NCBI GenBank assembly: GCA_001314865.1
Contig: LJZR01000027.1
Location: 1-64,000, forward strand
Direction: 5' to 3'
Length of the DNA: 64,000 nt
Origin: Phormidesmis priestleyi Ana
Lineage (GTDB): Bacteria > Cyanobacteriota > Cyanobacteriia > Phormidesmidales > Phormidesmidaceae
Below, in pieces: positions 19,617 to 29,096 of this stretch. The position numbers and the translations under genes are program-made. Below the pieces are notes generated by a model, which saw only the letters and a list, made by a program, of their open reading frames with translations, was not told the origin of the DNA and made no database searches. Numbering within the stretch: the first letter of the stretch is position 1; each line of letters begins with the position of its first letter.

Positions 19617-20042
19617 ATGCGACGTTTCTCACCTTTATTTTTAGCGCTAGTCACTGCACTATCGCTGGGTGCTCTCGGCACTGCCGGTACGTCTGTCGAG
19701 GCTCAGTCAAGAATTGCTAGCACGCCGCTAGCTGAACCGCTTGAAATGACAGGTACAACGGGAGGCCGTGAAGCTTCAGTATGCGGCAATATTGACACTA
19801 CTGCCGGGCAGACGGTGCAGGTCACCGAAGCTTTTGCCTCTTTGACTTTTGAAGTGCAGAGTCAGGGCGACTATACGTTACTGATTCAGGGCCCCAATGG
19901 GTTTAGCGAATGTGTATTTGCTCACAACTACGACGGCGGTGTGATTAAAGCGCCTGGATTGCTCAACCAAGGTCGTTATCAAGTCTTTATCGGCGATCGG
20001 CGCGGTCAAAGCCATCCGTACACTCTCCTAATTACTCAATAA
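19617..20042 (+). CDS. Secreted hypothetical protein
   Basis: Signal peptide MRRFSPLFLALVTALSLGALGTAGTSVEA; start reassigned to 19617. Confidence 0.65.
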   Translation: MRRFSPLFLALVTALSLGALGTAGTSVEAQSRIASTPLAEPLEMTGTTGGREASVCGNIDTTAGQTVQVTEAFASLTFEVQSQGDYTLLIQGPNGFSECVFAHNYDGGVIKAPGLLNQGRYQVFIGDRRGQSHPYTLLITQ

Positions 20043-20096
20043 CTGATCACTTAATAACTGAATAGCTGATTGCTATAACTGATCACTCAATGACCA

Positions 20097-20546
20097 TTAG
20101 CCGTCACCATCAGGTAGCTGCTGCACTTCTACATCAATAGTTGTGCGATCGCGAGTGGCGGCTGCATCCGCTAGTTTGACTGGGCCGCTTGGCACATCAA
20201 CTGCTTGAATATCGATAACACCCTCAGCCGCAAAGCGTTCAAAGCCCTCTGATGTCACAGACAAATTGGTGCCGCAGTTGGGGCAGGCTATCTGGGTATT
20301 TTTGAGTCCTGCTAGTGTTTGCTCGCATACTGGGCAGCTGCCATTGACAAGGTTACGCTTTATCCAAAACTGAAGGGCCAAGAAGGCCAATACGGGGGCT
20401 AGCACAATAAAAAGCACCAATGCCAAGACAGACTTGATGATGCCACCAATGCCGATAGCACCTATCAGCCAGATCGTGCCTAAAATAAAGAGCCAGCAGC
20501 CTAGCCTAGGGAAGCGCACCTGCATTTGATTAAAGTTTTGATTCAC
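20097..20546 (-). CDS. Membrane protein with zinc-ribbon (CPVC...CPNC)
   Basis: CPVCEQTLAGLKNTQIACPNCGTNLSV; two TM segments. Confidence 0.72.
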   Translation of the reverse strand: MNQNFNQMQVRFPRLGCWLFILGTIWLIGAIGIGGIIKSVLALVLFIVLAPVLAFLALQFWIKRNLVNGSCPVCEQTLAGLKNTQIACPNCGTNLSVTSEGFERFAAEGVIDIQAVDVPSGPVKLADAAATRDRTTIDVEVQQLPDGDG

Positions 20547-20642
20547 AGCAGTGGAACCTCGCGAATGAGGAATCTCATAGATTCATATCCTTATCGTAGT
20601 GCCAAGGCTTACTAGCGCAAAGCTGGCAACCCGCACTAGCTA

Positions 20643-21827
20643 TTACGAAGTTTTAAGCTTGGCAAGCAGTTCGTCTAGCCGGTTTGCCAGTGCTGAGGCG
20701 CTAAAGTTGGCCAGGGTTTCTTGTCGGAGCCATTCGCCGTTGCATCTAGGATCTTTACCCGTGAGGGCTTCGATGCAGGCGATCGCCACTGCTGCCGGGT
20801 CGCGGTAAGGCACCTGCCAGCCCACTCGCCCGTCCTGCAAAGGATCAGCAGAGCCGTCATCGTCTCCCGCAATTACCGGCACGCCACAGGCCATAGCCTC
20901 TAGGTACACAATGCCAAATCCCTCTTTAGAAGGCATAACATACACATCGGCTAACCGATAATGATCTATCAGCGCCTCATCTGGCACAAACCCAGCAAAC
21001 ACAACCCGATCGGCAACGCCTAAGTCTATTGCTAGCTGAGCGAGTCGAGGCTGATCGTCGCCTCGGCCAATCACAACATACTTCACAGTAGGGAATGCCT
21101 TAGCAATTTGGGGCAGGGCGCGAATTGTAACATCTACGCCTTTATAAATATCTCCTGGCCACAGACGAGCAACCGTCATTAGCACACATGCATCCTCCAA
21201 TCGGTAGCGCTCTAAAAGATCATTCAGTCGATCCTTGGCTGTGACATCGGGTGTAAAGATATTGCCATCAACCACACAAGGCAGCATGTCGAATCTTTCC
21301 TTTGGAATTTGGTTAGCGCTATGGGCCAAATCACGGCTGTAGCGGCTAATGCTCCAAACGCGACTAGCGGCTGTGAGTGCCTTTTTCTGCCGCTTTGGCA
21401 GCTCGTACCACACTTCTTTGCCGTAGGTGAGCACGGTGTAAGGAATTTTGAGTGTGCGGCATAGCTGATTCACCATCGGTGCTAGGTTGATATGACCGCA
21501 AAATACGTGATCTGGCCGGGTGCGAATCAGATATGCCGCAAAAGCCAGCGTGAGATAAATCCGCTCTGCTGCCGGACTTGAGTGTTTGAAATAGTGATAT
21601 TTAAGACTGCTATGCTGGAGCGGATGATCAGTTACGGCATCTCGCAGCAAAAACACGTCAGCGCTTAAGACTGTACAGGTTGCTGTGCTAGCTGAGGGCT
21701 GATTTTTTGGGGGCTCCTTTGAGGATTGGTCTGCCAGCTGAGCGTAGGCCTGCAAGACATCTTGAATATAAGATTGAATGCCGCCTTCGCAGCCAAATAC
21801 TTCGATGAAGACGAATGCGTGTTTCAT
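20643..21827 (-). CDS. Glycosyltransferase family 4
   Basis: VVIGRGDDQPRLAQLAIDLGVADRVVFAGFVPDEALIDHYRLADVYVMPSKEGFGIVYLEAMACGVPVIAG. Confidence 0.93.
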   Translation of the reverse strand: MKHAFVFIEVFGCEGGIQSYIQDVLQAYAQLADQSSKEPPKNQPSASTATCTVLSADVFLLRDAVTDHPLQHSSLKYHYFKHSSPAAERIYLTLAFAAYLIRTRPDHVFCGHINLAPMVNQLCRTLKIPYTVLTYGKEVWYELPKRQKKALTAASRVWSISRYSRDLAHSANQIPKERFDMLPCVVDGNIFTPDVTAKDRLNDLLERYRLEDACVLMTVARLWPGDIYKGVDVTIRALPQIAKAFPTVKYVVIGRGDDQPRLAQLAIDLGVADRVVFAGFVPDEALIDHYRLADVYVMPSKEGFGIVYLEAMACGVPVIAGDDDGSADPLQDGRVGWQVPYRDPAAVAIACIEALTGKDPRCNGEWLRQETLANFSASALANRLDELLAKLKTS

Positions 21828-21841
21828 ACTGTAGGTGACTG

Positions 21842-22891
21842 CTAGGTGTTTTTTATTTGAGCTTCTGTTTGAGCTTCTGTTTGAGCTTCTGTTTGAGCTT
21901 TTAGGGTAGCTCCTGAAGGTTTGATGTCACCGGCTTTTAACCGTTCTAAGTCGGCATTCACCATTTTGCTGATGAGTTGCTCAAAGCTAACTTGGGGCTG
22001 CCAGCCTAAGTTTTGGTTGGCTTTGCTAGGGTCAGCTACCAGCTGAAAATGTTCATCTTCTCGAATGAGACTAGGATCGGAGGCGACGTATTTTTGCCAG
22101 TCTAGCCCAACGCAATCAAAGGCAGTTGCAACTAGGTCGCGCACCGTATGCAAAACGCCCGTGCCAATGACATAGTCTTCGGGGGTGTCGGCTTGCAGCA
22201 TTCGCCACATCGCTTCGACATGATCGCCTGCGTATCCCCAGTCTCGTTTGGCATCTAGGTTGCCGATAGAAAGCTGGTCGCTGAGTCCTAGTTTGATGGA
22301 GGCAGCCGCTAATGAAATTTTGCGGGTGACAAACTGCGGTGGCCGGCGGGGCGATTCGTGGTTGTAAAGGATGCCGCTACAGGCAAATAAGTTGTAGCGA
22401 TCGCGATGATGCACCATCGTCCAATGGGCATGTAGTTTGGCCGCGCCGTATGGGTTTTTGGGCCGAAACGTGGTCTCGTCCGTCTGTGGCGCACTCTGCA
22501 CATCGCCAAAAATTTCTGAAGAGCTCGCCTGATAGAACCGTGTGGATAGGCCTAGCTGCCGAGTTGCCTTTAATAGCCGAGTGGCAGTGCCCGTTACCAA
22601 GTCGAGCGTACCTAACGGATCTTCCCAGGAGCGTGGCACAAAGCTGGGTGCGGCCAAATTATAAATTTCAGTCGGCTGTAGCTGCTCTACGGCCTCTGTG
22701 AGCCAATCAGCGTTGGTTAGATCAACAATATAAGTCTCAATCTGCTCAGCGAGCTGGCCTAGCTTAGCGATACTGCTTTTGCGAGCAGGTGGAATGAGCC
22801 CAACAACACGATATCCCTTCCCAAGCAGTAGACGACTCAAGTAGTAGCCATCCTGTCCAGTTACGCCTGTAATCAGTGCCGTTTTTCTCAT
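21842..22891 (-). CDS. gmd: GDP-mannose 4,6-dehydratase family (start likely MRKTALITGVTGQDG at 22891)
   Basis: ALITGVTGQDGYYLSRLLLGKGYRVVGL, YQASSSEIFGD, FRPKNPYGAAKLHAHW. Confidence 0.88.
   Translation of the reverse strand: MRKTALITGVTGQDGYYLSRLLLGKGYRVVGLIPPARKSSIAKLGQLAEQIETYIVDLTNADWLTEAVEQLQPTEIYNLAAPSFVPRSWEDPLGTLDLVTGTATRLLKATRQLGLSTRFYQASSSEIFGDVQSAPQTDETTFRPKNPYGAAKLHAHWTMVHHRDRYNLFACSGILYNHESPRRPPQFVTRKISLAAASIKLGLSDQLSIGNLDAKRDWGYAGDHVEAMWRMLQADTPEDYVIGTGVLHTVRDLVATAFDCVGLDWQKYVASDPSLIREDEHFQLVADPSKANQNLGWQPQVSFEQLISKMVNADLERLKAGDIKPSGATLKAQTEAQTEAQTEAQIKNT
21856..21903. repeat. 4 x 12-bp tandem repeat (tttgagcttctg) at the 3' end of gmd, encoding AQTE repeats
   Basis: Three identical 12-mers plus a partial; protein end LKAQTEAQTEAQTEAQIKNT. 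Confidence 0.95.
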
Positions 22892-22926
22892 TACATTTAG
22901 GAAATTAAGATTAAGAAAATTCAGAT

Positions 22927-23409
22927 TCACACGACTCTAGCAGTTTTCACAATTCTCAAACAGTTGCGCTGCCTTTTCGGTGAAAAACTCCTTTCTTCCT
23001 TCTCTTTCTTATCTGTCTCGGTATAATCGCCAATATATTCGTAGGTGACCTGATCAGCTAGCCGTCTGAGCAAAAACCAACCATAGCCGCCTTCTCGCAG
23101 AGATCCGGGTTGGGGTTCTTGCAAGCTATTAGGATCGAAGCGATCGCCCTGATCAAAAATACGAATCTCAATTTGTTGGAGTTCTACCAATAGTTCAATT
23201 TCGACTGGGGTACTGCTAGGAAGCCCGGTGTGGGCATGGCGCACTGCGTTCGTAAAACCTTCGGCCAAGGCCAAATTAAGCTGGTCAAACTGTTCGTTTA
23301 TCCAGGGTGCTTGAGCCGCTAATATAGCGATTTGAGTATGAAACCATTGCTGAACTGTCGATAGCTCCTCTAGGCGACTGCTAACAGACAGCTGGGCACG
23401 TTTTAGCAT
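22927..23409 (-). CDS. Anti-sigma regulatory factor-like ATP-binding protein (HATPase_c/RsbW-like)
   Basis: LNLALAEGFTNAVRHAH, GGYGWFLLRRLADQVTYE. Confidence 0.85.
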   Translation of the reverse strand: MLKRAQLSVSSRLEELSTVQQWFHTQIAILAAQAPWINEQFDQLNLALAEGFTNAVRHAHTGLPSSTPVEIELLVELQQIEIRIFDQGDRFDPNSLQEPQPGSLREGGYGWFLLRRLADQVTYEYIGDYTETDKKEKEERSFSPKRQRNCLRIVKTARVV

Positions 23410-23506
23410 TGATAACTCAGCCCTCCTTAAGCGCTCTATTTGCTATCGGATTCTCTTTAGCCCGCTCATTCGTCCTGTTTATGATGCATGAGTGAGCACT
23501 CATAGT

Positions 23507-23540
23507 AAAACACCCAGACTGATAAAAGCCTGGGTGTTTT
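23507..23540. terminator. Strong bidirectional hairpin downstream of petD
   Basis: AAAACACCCAG-actgataaaagc-CTGGGTGTTTT. Confidence 0.8.
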
Positions 23541-23630
23541 CAAAAAGCTATCCTAATCGTCTACGCTTACCTGCCGGATCTTTGTGAAGATTCAGCTTAG
23601 AATCCAGACCTAATCTTTAAAGGACCTAGA

Positions 23631-24113
23631 TTAAAACAGACCTAGGGTCAAAGAGGTATCGATAGGGAAAGTTGCTCCAATGCCCAACCACAGCGTTGCT
23701 GCTGTGCCAAACAAGAATACAGCAGTGGCGATAGGGCGGCGGAAGGGATTTTGAAACTTATTCACATTCTCAATGAAAGGAACCAGGATCAATCCGAGTG
23801 GAATGGCCGTCATTGCTGCAATTCCTAAAAGCTTGTTGGGGAGAACTCGCAGCATTTGGAAGGTTGGGTACAAGTACCACTCAGGCAAAATTTCGAGCGG
23901 TGTTGCAAAGGGATTCGCAGGCTCACCCACCAAGGCAGGATCTAGAACGGCGAGGGCTACACAACAAGCGATAGTCCCCATAATTACGATTGGGAAAACG
24001 TAGAGAAGATCGTTGGGCCAAGCGGGCTCACCGTAGTAGTTGTGCCCCATGCCCTGCTTGAGCTTCTCTCTTAGAATAGGATCGCTGAGATCTGGCTTCT
24101 TAAGAATTGACAT
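23631..24113 (-). CDS. petD: Cytochrome b6-f complex subunit IV
   Basis: [41 protein letters not shown]; start set to 24113. Confidence 0.97.
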   Translation of the reverse strand: MSILKKPDLSDPILREKLKQGMGHNYYGEPAWPNDLLYVFPIVIMGTIACCVALAVLDPALVGEPANPFATPLEILPEWYLYPTFQMLRVLPNKLLGIAAMTAIPLGLILVPFIENVNKFQNPFRRPIATAVFLFGTAATLWLGIGATFPIDTSLTLGLF

Positions 24114-24253
24114 CGATAAACTTCCTGAAATAGTTACACTAGCGGCTAATAAGTAGCTTAGCCTGATTTTCACAGAGCTTTGCAGAGAGATTTTCTACTA
24201 AAGCTATCTATCGCACCATTTTTCTTTGCAGTTTTCTTTGCATTGGACTGCGT

Positions 24254-24922
24254 TTACAAGGGGCCCGAAATGCCTTGCTTGCGAATCATGATGAAGTGAA
24301 GCAGCATGAAGACCGCGATGAACCAAGGTAATACAAAGGTATGCAGGCTGTAAAAACGAGTCAGTGTTGCTTGACCAACGCTTTCGCTACCGCGCATGAG
24401 TTCAACGATGGTTCCACCGACAACGGGAATTGCGCTCGGTACGCCCGATACAATTTTGACAGCCCAGTAGCCGACCTGATCCCAAGGAAGAGAGTAGCCA
24501 GTTACGCCAAAGGACACGGTGATAACCGCCAAGATAACGCCAGTTACCCATGTGAGCTCACGAGGCTTTTTAAATCCACCCGTAAGATATACCCGGAAAA
24601 CATGCAAAATCATGACGAGGACCATCATGCTTGCTGACCAGCGGTGAACAGACCGAATGAGCCAACCGAAGTTAACATCGGTCATGAGGTACTGAACCGA
24701 TGCAAAAGCATCCGTTACCGTAGGTCGGTAGTAAAAGGTCATTGCAAATCCAGTAGCAAACTGGATAATGAAACAAACGAGGGTGATCCCTCCCAAGCAA
24801 TAGAAGATGTTGACGTGGGGCGGAACGTACTTGCTAGAGATATCATCGGCCAACGCCTGGATTTCTAGCCGCTCATCGAACCACTTGTAGGGCTTTGAGT
24901 CGGTGACTTGCTTAGTAAACAT
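24254..24922 (-). CDS. petB: Cytochrome b6
   Basis: [45 protein letters not shown]; 222 aa from 24922. Confidence 0.97.
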   Translation of the reverse strand: MFTKQVTDSKPYKWFDERLEIQALADDISSKYVPPHVNIFYCLGGITLVCFIIQFATGFAMTFYYRPTVTDAFASVQYLMTDVNFGWLIRSVHRWSASMMVLVMILHVFRVYLTGGFKKPRELTWVTGVILAVITVSFGVTGYSLPWDQVGYWAVKIVSGVPSAIPVVGGTIVELMRGSESVGQATLTRFYSLHTFVLPWFIAVFMLLHFIMIRKQGISGPL

Positions 24923-25379
24923 GCAGCAAAAAGTTGTGTCTGATAGGGTTTGTACCAATACTAAAAAATGTAACACAACCCAGATGAATTAAGGCTGGCA
25001 AGCCGTCGCAAATATATGGTCAATCATTCCTTGCGATCGCCCGCCTCAACCTATTTGGGCATGTGGGTTCCTGTATGCTTCTTGCCAGATTTCTCAGAGA
25101 GCCTGCGTGGCCGCTTTCTTTCGCCTCATATCCCTTTTGGGTCGGCCAACATTGACGCTAATTTTCTAAGAAACTTTAAGACAATCAAATATTTTCATAT
25201 AATTTACATAGCTTTACATGCGGGGCTAGCTGAGCGGATGGTTAGCGGTGCGAACAATGCCTGGCTGCGCGAACAGATGCGGAGAGTCTGAGAGTAAACC
25301 TGGGTCAAGCTGTATCTTAAAAAGGAGCTGCCTAAAAACGGCTGCTGAAATGGTTGGATCGGAATGTTAGCTTAGGCTT

Positions 25380-26762
25380 GTGTGGCGTTTTATGGCGAAA
25401 GGGATAGAAAAGCAGGTTTTTCGGAGGTTTTTTCGGACGGCCTTTCAAACGGTTCTAACAGCGGGGTTGGCGATCGCACTTTGGTTGGGCGTTTTTATGC
25501 CAACATTCGTGCCAACAGTGGGGTTCCCTGGGAGTATTCATGGGTTGACCCAAATGCCTGCGGCATTTGCCTTTACTGATCAGCAGCAGCTCGTGATGGA
25601 GGTGTGGCGCATTGTTAACCGCAGTTATGTAGATGAAACGTTTAACCATCAAAACTGGTGGTTTTTGCGCCAAAAAGTGCTGAAAAAACAGCTGCCTACC
25701 TGGGACGATGCCTACACAGCTATTCAAGACATGCTGGCCGTTTTAGAAGATCCCTATACTCGCTTTCTACCCCCCGATCAGTACAAGAGCCTGCAAACCA
25801 ATACGAATGGTGAGCTGCTAGGCGTAGGCCTGCAAATTGCTAAAGATGAAGAAGATGGAAATTTGCGGGTAATTGCTCCTATTGAAGGCTCGCCTGCCGA
25901 AGCCGCAGGGCTGTTGCCACAGGATGAAATTTTAGAAATTAACGGGACTCCAACTCGCACCATTAGCTTGGATGAGGCAGCGGCGAGAATGCGGGGGGCG
26001 ATTGGCTCTCAGGTGGCGCTGAAGGTGGGCCGGGTAGATCAGCCACCATTTGAGGTGAGCATACGGCGCGATCGCATTGAAATAAATCCGGTGACTGCTG
26101 AACTCAGAGTTGCCGATGGCTTGCCCAAGCTTGGCTACTTACGGCTAGGTCAGTTCAATGGCAATGCGGCGAGCGAACTCAGGGCGTCTTTGCAAGCTTT
26201 AGAAAAGCAGGGTGCTGATGCCTACATTTTAGATCTGCGTAATAATCCTGGTGGGCTGCTGACCGCAGGCATTGAAATTGCGCGAATGTGGATGGATGAG
26301 GGCACGGTCGTGTTTACCGTTAATCGTCAGGGTGGCCTGGGCAGCTACGACGCGAACGGTCGGGCGATTACCGCCGATCCGCTGGTCGTGCTGGTCAATA
26401 AGGGCACAGCAAGCGCTAGCGAGATTTTGGCTGGGGCTTTGCAAGACAATGGTCGGGCGCAGTTAGTGGGTGAAACTACCTTTGGTAAAGGGCTGATTCA
26501 GTCGCTGTTTGATTTGCCTAACGGTGCTGGCCTAGCCGTGACGATTGCTAAGTACGAGACGCCTAGCCACAAGGATATTAATAAGCTAGGCATCGTGCCT
26601 GATCAAACGGTAGAAACTTCGGTCAAGCAGCGCCAGCAGTTTGGGACTGAAGAAGACGCCCAGTACGAAGCGGCAGTTGCACTCTTAACTCAAACGATTC
26701 AGTCGTCTCAGTCTCCCCCTAATGTGGGGACTATAGCGGTAACGGACGCAAGGACTCACTAG
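25380..26762 (+). CDS. ctpA: Carboxyl-terminal processing protease (S41/CtpA family)
   Basis: PDZ (GVGLQIAKDEEDGNLRVIAPIEGSPAEAAGLLPQDEI), DLRNNPGG, NKGTASASEILAGALQDNGRA. Confidence 0.93.
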   Translation: MWRFMAKGIEKQVFRRFFRTAFQTVLTAGLAIALWLGVFMPTFVPTVGFPGSIHGLTQMPAAFAFTDQQQLVMEVWRIVNRSYVDETFNHQNWWFLRQKVLKKQLPTWDDAYTAIQDMLAVLEDPYTRFLPPDQYKSLQTNTNGELLGVGLQIAKDEEDGNLRVIAPIEGSPAEAAGLLPQDEILEINGTPTRTISLDEAAARMRGAIGSQVALKVGRVDQPPFEVSIRRDRIEINPVTAELRVADGLPKLGYLRLGQFNGNAASELRASLQALEKQGADAYILDLRNNPGGLLTAGIEIARMWMDEGTVVFTVNRQGGLGSYDANGRAITADPLVVLVNKGTASASEILAGALQDNGRAQLVGETTFGKGLIQSLFDLPNGAGLAVTIAKYETPSHKDINKLGIVPDQTVETSVKQRQQFGTEEDAQYEAAVALLTQTIQSSQSPPNVGTIAVTDARTH

Positions 26763-26801
26763 TCATCGTTGTGATGGCGTTAGCGATAAGGAATTAACGC
26801 C

Positions 26802-28070
26802 ATGACAACGGGCAAAACTCGAACCTATCATGACCCGCTGCATGGCGCGATTACGCTAAGCAGTACAGACCCGGTAGAGGCTTTGCTGACGGATTTAATT
26901 GAAACGAGCGCTTTTCAACGGTTGCGGCGAATTCGACAGCTAGGGCCAGCGAGTCTGGTGTTTCATGGGGCGGAGATGTCTCGCTTTACGCATTCCCTGG
27001 GGGTGATGGCAGTCGCTAGGCGAGTGTTTGATCGGCTCTCAGGTATACATGAAGAGCTGCGATCGCATCGGGCAACGGTTTTGTGTGCTGCCCTGCTGCA
27101 TGACATTGGCCATGGCCCGTTTAGCCATACCGCTGAGGAAGTGTTTGGATCTCACCATGAGGACTGGACGATAGCAATTGTAGAAAAGTCGCCTGAAGTG
27201 CGCCGCTTGCTAGATGGTTTTGACCCGACGCTGTGGCAGGCCATTTGCCAAGCCTATCAGCATACGCATGCCGTGCCCTGTGTATGGCAGCTAGTGTCTA
27301 GCCAGTTAGATTGCGATCGCATCGACTACCTCATGCGAGACAGCTACTTTACCGGTGCCTCGTACGGACAGCTAGACCTAGACCGCATTTTGCTGGCGCT
27401 GAGCTATGACCGGCGATCGCAGCAGCTCGTAGTAGAACGCAAGGGCTTAGCGGCGATTGAGCATTACCTAGTGGTGCGCTCCTTTATGTACGCTCAAATT
27501 TACAATCATCCTAAAAATTTATCTGCTACCTGGGTATTGGAGCAAATTTTTAGGCGGGCACGTGAGCTGCTAAAACGCGACGAGTTAGAAGCCGATGAAA
27601 CCGTGACAGACTGGCTGCTGCTGCCAATGACCGATATTTCAATAGAGCGCTACTTAGAAGGCGACGATGGGGTGTTTTGCTACCATGTGCAGCGCTGGCA
27701 AAAGCATCCTGACGCGATCCTGGCCGACTTTAGCGATCGCTTCATCAATCGGCGTCTGCTAAAGGTGCTAGACGTCACCTATGCAACCGCTGAAGAACAA
27801 GAGAACCTGCTGGCAAATGTGCAGCAGCAGCTGCTTGCAGAAGGCGTAGAAGCCCATCGCTACAGCGGCCTACGGCGAACTTGGAGCAAGGGCTACACCG
27901 CCTATCATGAAGGCATTAAGATCAAAACCCCGCAAGGGCTCAAAGAGATTAACCAGATCTCTCCCCTGGTGCAGACCCTTTCTCAGTCCGCGCAGCGAAC
28001 CTGGCTAATTTATCCCGGTGAAGTGGTGATAGGGCTATGCCCTCTATTCATACATTCAACAGATATGTGA
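26802..28070 (+). CDS. HD-domain (SAMHD1/dGTPase-like) phosphohydrolase
   Basis: FTHSLGVMAVARRVF, ALLHDIGHGPFSHTAEEVF, QLDCDRIDYLMRDSYFTG. Confidence 0.9.
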   Translation: MTTGKTRTYHDPLHGAITLSSTDPVEALLTDLIETSAFQRLRRIRQLGPASLVFHGAEMSRFTHSLGVMAVARRVFDRLSGIHEELRSHRATVLCAALLHDIGHGPFSHTAEEVFGSHHEDWTIAIVEKSPEVRRLLDGFDPTLWQAICQAYQHTHAVPCVWQLVSSQLDCDRIDYLMRDSYFTGASYGQLDLDRILLALSYDRRSQQLVVERKGLAAIEHYLVVRSFMYAQIYNHPKNLSATWVLEQIFRRARELLKRDELEADETVTDWLLLPMTDISIERYLEGDDGVFCYHVQRWQKHPDAILADFSDRFINRRLLKVLDVTYATAEEQENLLANVQQQLLAEGVEAHRYSGLRRTWSKGYTAYHEGIKIKTPQGLKEINQISPLVQTLSQSAQRTWLIYPGEVVIGLCPLFIHSTDM

Positions 28071-28078
28071 CAAATATG

Positions 28079-28780
28079 TCACAAAACGGGCTGAGCTGAT
28101 TTAAGCGCTTCCCAGTCAATACTTTGTAGCTGAGCATAGGCGTTGTTAATCTTCTTTTCACCCCGTAAAAAACCAGTGTTGGCACCGGGGCAAATGTAGC
28201 TGAGCGTCTCGGGTGTAAAGTCGGTAAGCATTTGTTGACCAAATTTGAGCTGACGCGGCCAATGAAACGTTTTGGCAAGGCGCAGCGGCTGGGGAACGCC
28301 TGATTGGGTCGGGATGAGATGTCGGCCAGTGAAGAGAACACCGCCATGATGGCGATAGTAAAAGCAGGCTGATCCAGGCGAATGGCCCGGTGTCCAAAAG
28401 GCTCGGCTAGTGTCAGAGAGAGTGCAATCTCGATAAAAGGTCTGCGTGGTCACAGTGGGCAGCAAATAGGCTTCCTGTTCTTGAATGATGACCTGACAGT
28501 CAAAGGCTTTTTGAAACTCCAGAACCTGAGCCATGCCGCCCCGGTGAGTAATAAAGAGGCTGCCAATGCCCCCTTGCTGAGCAATAAATTCTCGATTAGT
28601 TTCGTTGAGTGCCGGACAGTCAATTAAGATGTTGCCTGTTTCAACGGCGTTTTGTTCAACGATCAAATAAGCCGTTCCACCGAGTGTTTCGCGGTTTGGC
28701 GGAAATGCGAAGATATCGCCTTGTTGATCGTCTGTGGAATGGGTGAAAACGAGTTGTGGAGCTTTGGTTAAAACCGGCAT
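28079..28780 (-). CDS. MBL-fold metallo-hydrolase-like protein
   Basis: SLFITHRGGMAQVLEF, WTPGHSPGSACFYYRHHGGVLFTGRHLI. Confidence 0.82.
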   Translation of the reverse strand: MPVLTKAPQLVFTHSTDDQQGDIFAFPPNRETLGGTAYLIVEQNAVETGNILIDCPALNETNREFIAQQGGIGSLFITHRGGMAQVLEFQKAFDCQVIIQEQEAYLLPTVTTQTFYRDCTLSDTSRAFWTPGHSPGSACFYYRHHGGVLFTGRHLIPTQSGVPQPLRLAKTFHWPRQLKFGQQMLTDFTPETLSYICPGANTGFLRGEKKINNAYAQLQSIDWEALKSAQPVL

Positions 28781-28831
28781 GCCAAAGGCACCTAAATAAG
28801 TTGAGCAGTAAGTTGGGTTAACAGTCGGGCT

Positions 28832-28950
28832 AAGTCGAATCTAATTAAGTGGAATCTAATAAGTGGAATCTAATAAGTGGAATCTAATAAGTCGAATCTA
28901 AAATAAGTCGAACCTAAAATAAGTCGAACCTAATAAGTCGAGTCTAAAAG
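28832..28950. repeat. 8 x 14-16-bp tandem repeat (aagt[c/g]gaatctaat)
   Basis: Consecutive units at 28832, 28847, 28861, 28875, 28889, 28905, 28921, 28935. Confidence 0.94.
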
Positions 28951-29096
28951 GGTATGGACTGATATGTCTATATATTGTTGAGCATCTACCTTATGGCAGA
29001 CTTATGGCAGAAATATCCAAGAAAAAGCGGTCTAAAAGCAGCCTAAAAGAAAAACATTGGAGGACTGACTTACAATAAATCCAGGCCATAGCATTT

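Noticed and set aside
25016-25291. 91-aa plus-strand ORF between petB and ctpA
   Set aside because: Lies in the divergent promoter region, no domain recognisable, composition not coding-like.
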